A stretch of DNA of 7,357 nucleotides from JADHUC01 sp964617665 (lineage in GTDB: Bacteria; Planctomycetota; Planctomycetia; Pirellulales; Pirellulaceae): contig CAZUAH010000663.1 in NCBI GenBank assembly GCA_964617665.1, forward strand, positions 1 to 7,357, written 5' to 3'. The position numbers and the translations under genes are program-made. This document shows, in pieces, positions 6,001 through 7,357 of this stretch. Each line of letters starts with the position of its first letter. The stretch's first letter is position 1. The notes below the pieces were generated by a model. The model was not told where the DNA came from and made no database searches. It saw only the letters and a program-made list of their open reading frames with translations.

Positions 6001-6088
6001 GCTAACCCGGCGGGAATGGCGCCGAGAAACGCTGGTTTCGTCACTGGTCCCGACCGCCGTTCCCGCTCGGGTTCAGCGTCTGGTTAGC
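6001..6088. repeat. 88-bp strongly folded element, attC-like
   Basis: GCTAACC at the left end (6001-6007) is the exact inverse of GGTTAGC at the right end (6082-6088). An inner stem pairs AACCCGGCGGGAA (6004-6016) with TTCCCGCTCGGGTT (6060-6073): 13 pairs and a single bulged T. A small hairpin, GAAAC-GCTG-GTTTC (6026-6039), sits in the loop. The outer and inner pairings compete for the same GGTT/AACC bases. On the minus strand the element starts about 35 nt after the stop of the 200-aa gene and ends about 37 nt before the next start. A run of six T (5994-5989) follows. It could be a terminator, a palindromic repeat, or a divergent integron attC site. The outer repeats match the attC core (RYYYAAC/GTTRRRY) except at one symmetric position. 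Confidence 0.55.
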
Positions 6089-6122
6089 CCCTATCACAAA
6101 CCGATCACTGACCACAAAATCG

Positions 6123-6725
6123 CTACTTGAACGCAAAGGGGGCTTCGAGCGTCAAGTCCAGCGGGAACTCTTTGCGAATCTGGAAGTAAGAGCCGGCGGG
6201 CGCCGGGGCGTCTGCCGGAACGAGGACCGAGGGGTCGCGGCCATACAGCGCGAAGAACTTGGTCCGCACCCGAAGCTTGATCTTGCCGTCGCGGTAAGCC
6301 AAGATTTCCACGCCCTTCTTCACCGACGAGGTGGGCGTCTGTGGCCGAACCTCCCAGCCGGGGAGATCCAAGCCAGGCGTGGGAAGCCGATCCAATGCGA
6401 CGTACCAAAACTTATCTTCAAGTGTTTTCAGCGGCGTCTCAGCAGACAGCTCGCCATGGAAGGCGAACGACACCCGCCAGCCGGGCTGTTGGAAGCTGAA
6501 CTTCGTCACGCGTCCCAGAGCGCTCGGGGCGTGGGTGACGACGAACCCGCGCTCCTTCACGGTTTCGTTTAGCACGAGCCCCTTCTTATCGAGGCCGTGG
6601 AGCCACTTGGCGGCGGCGGCTTTCGCCTCCTCGCCGGTTGGCTTCTTATCCGCCCCGACGGCGAGCGTCGTAAGGCAGGTCGCCAAAAAGAAGGAACCAC
6701 CAATAGCAGGAATCGAGAACCTCAT
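6123..6725 (-). CDS. Exported hypothetical protein with signal peptide
   Basis: A 200-residue protein I do not recognise. The start ATG at 6725 has a good ribosome-binding site (GGAG, eight bases upstream), and the protein begins with a clean Sec signal peptide. The peptide has a positive first residue pair (MRF), a hydrophobic core (about 9-22) and a likely cleavage after AVGA near residue 24. A longer frame to 6836 exists but lacks these features. The mature part is Lys-rich, begins with an Ala-rich helix (GEEAKAAAAKWLHGLDKKG), then appears mostly beta. It includes WRVSFAFHGELS and a C-terminal stretch of charged strands ending TLEAPFAFK. No catalytic motif or lipoprotein Cys is visible. 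It should act in the periplasm or envelope. It is followed by the folded element at 6001-6088 and preceded by about 200 bp without a gene; no convincing promoter was found there. Confidence 0.8.
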   Translation of the reverse strand: MRFSIPAIGGSFFLATCLTTLAVGADKKPTGEEAKAAAAKWLHGLDKKGLVLNETVKERGFVVTHAPSALGRVTKFSFQQPGWRVSFAFHGELSAETPLKTLEDKFWYVALDRLPTPGLDLPGWEVRPQTPTSSVKKGVEILAYRDGKIKLRVRTKFFALYGRDPSVLVPADAPAPAGSYFQIRKEFPLDLTLEAPFAFK

Positions 6726-6862
6726 GGTCAATTCTCCGGAGCATGGGAAAGAACGGGAGTCGCAGAATACGGTATAGACGAATCGGGGTGCTACGGAGTT
6801 CTTGCATGATCGAATCTTCTCGCGGCGCGACAGCAATTTCCCCTCTAGGGCTAAACGTCACG

Positions 6863-6887
6863 GATCACGCGGGCGGGACGCGTGATC
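6863..6887. repeat. Perfect 9-bp hairpin upstream of the group II intron
   Basis: GATCACGCG (6863-6871) and CGCGTGATC (6879-6887) are perfect inverted arms around a 7-nt loop. There is no T-tract on either side. It lies in the gene-free stretch between the start of the exported protein and the intron 5' end, about 41 bp before the intron. The rest of 6726-6928 shows no gene or clear promoter. Confidence 0.5.
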
Positions 6888-6928
6888 GTCCATTTGAATC
6901 CGCACGCAAGCCCGCCTCGCGTTCATCC

Positions 6929-7357
6929 GTGTACGCCCGACATGGGCGTGAACTTGTGGGGTGAAAGCCCCCTGTACGAGAACGAAGGTCTTAAGGTAGG
7001 CAGTATACCAACTGTGAATCCGATCGACAAAGTACTAAGCGAGGGCAACTGCGGTTCGGGCGACCGGCCGTGGGGAGGAAGCCTGCGAATGCGTTCGTTA
7101 AGCCGACAGTCGATTGGTCGTCGGCCGCATTCTCACCAAAGCTGCGAGGTTGCGGACAGAAACTCGATACAAGGCCGGTGGGGATCGGCGAGTGAGCCAA
7201 CCATCACGAAGCCGTCTTCGTTCGTCCGCATTGGTAAATCGAGAGCTTGTGCAGCAAAGGTGGAACGTCTTACCCAGGGAGGGCTGCAGCCCAGGTCCGG
7301 GCGTAGGCCTTGTGCCGAAAGCCGGAGCCGAGTTGTGTAAACAGCTCGGCGGCTGCA
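6929..7357 (+). mobile_element. Bacterial group II intron, 5' ribozyme part (domain I), truncated by window end
   Basis: The sequence beginning GTGTACGCCCGACATGGGCG reads as the 5' end of a bacterial group II intron. A GUGYG-like start is followed at once by a short hairpin (ACGCCC/GGGCGT), then GTGGGGTGAAAGCCCC and CTGTACGAG, in the order typical of domain I. Further typical pieces are GGGGAGGAAGCCTG (about 7072-7085), GGACAGAAACTCGATACAAG (about 7155-7174) and GGCGAGTGAGCCAACC. A stem GCCGAG/CTCGGC (7327-7350) is capped by TGT/ACA with a GTAA (GNRA) tetraloop, a tertiary-contact element of such ribozymes. No long protein frame fits in this stretch, as expected, since the maturase/reverse transcriptase is encoded in domain IV further downstream. 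The fifth base is A rather than the usual G, and I could not find an EBS1 that matches the flanking exon. The exact 5' boundary and the intron class are therefore uncertain. Confidence 0.8.

Noticed and set aside
5632..6087. Plus-strand open frame of 151 codons
   Set aside because: It is antisense to the 143-aa gene and runs through the folded element. Its Ser/Arg-rich translation has no protein-like pattern.
6331..6777. Plus-strand open frame of 148 codons
   Set aside because: It is antisense to the exported protein, which has a signal peptide and ribosome-binding site in the other direction.
7281..7292. Perfect 12-bp palindrome GGGCTGCAGCCC
   Set aside because: It is most simply part of the folded intron RNA; no independent role is supported.
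6882..7340. Plus-strand open frame of 152 codons in the intron region
   Set aside because: It starts before the intron and crosses structured ribozyme sequence. The translation is Arg/Ser-rich and has no reverse-transcriptase motif.

Overview
The window looks like chromosomal DNA of a planctomycete, with a Pirellulales-like flavour. The evidence is an ECF sigma factor of the type that opens with FATTHWSVV, paired head-to-head with a large membrane-anchored Ser/Thr kinase that has an N-terminal zinc-ribbon-like cysteine motif. There is also a BlaI-type repressor coupled to an M56 membrane peptidase, and a Hint/intein-type C-terminus with the DFHTYF signature. GC is moderate to high and Shine-Dalgarno sequences are mostly weak. 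The assignment is inference from protein style; no rRNA or other marker gene is present.

Left part (1-1850): a two-gene operon on the minus strand. It encodes a BlaI/MecI-type winged-helix repressor (1349-1747) whose stop overlaps the start of a BlaR1-like M56 zinc metallopeptidase by 4 bp. The peptidase (1-1352) runs off the window edge. The operon has a readable minus-strand promoter (TTGACG, 17 bp, TACACT) covered by three copies of an 18-bp dyad, TCACTAA-N4-TTAGTGA, which are very likely the BlaI-type operators. The expected logic is that the peptidase senses a signal, the repressor is inactivated, and the operon is derepressed.

Middle part (1850-5224): an ECF sigma factor (minus, 2025-2762) and a divergent 788-aa Ser/Thr kinase (plus, 2858-5224) share a 95-bp intergenic region. 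That region is centred on a 9-bp inverted repeat whose arms each contain TGTAACC, an ECF-type -35 'AAC' motif. The layout suggests an autoregulated sigma/kinase module. The kinase C-terminus holds a beta-rich PH-like region and a tandemly duplicated membrane module.

Right part (5225-7357): an accessory-looking segment. It has a hairpin-rich gap, a remnant of a Hint domain (5374-5531, minus), an unrecognised 143-aa protein (5532-5963, minus), a strongly folded 88-bp element with attC-like outer repeats (6001-6088), and an unrecognised 200-aa exported protein (6123-6725, minus). It ends with the 5' ribozyme part of a bacterial group II intron (from about 6929, plus) whose maturase gene would lie beyond the window. 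No CRISPR array, tRNA or rRNA was seen.
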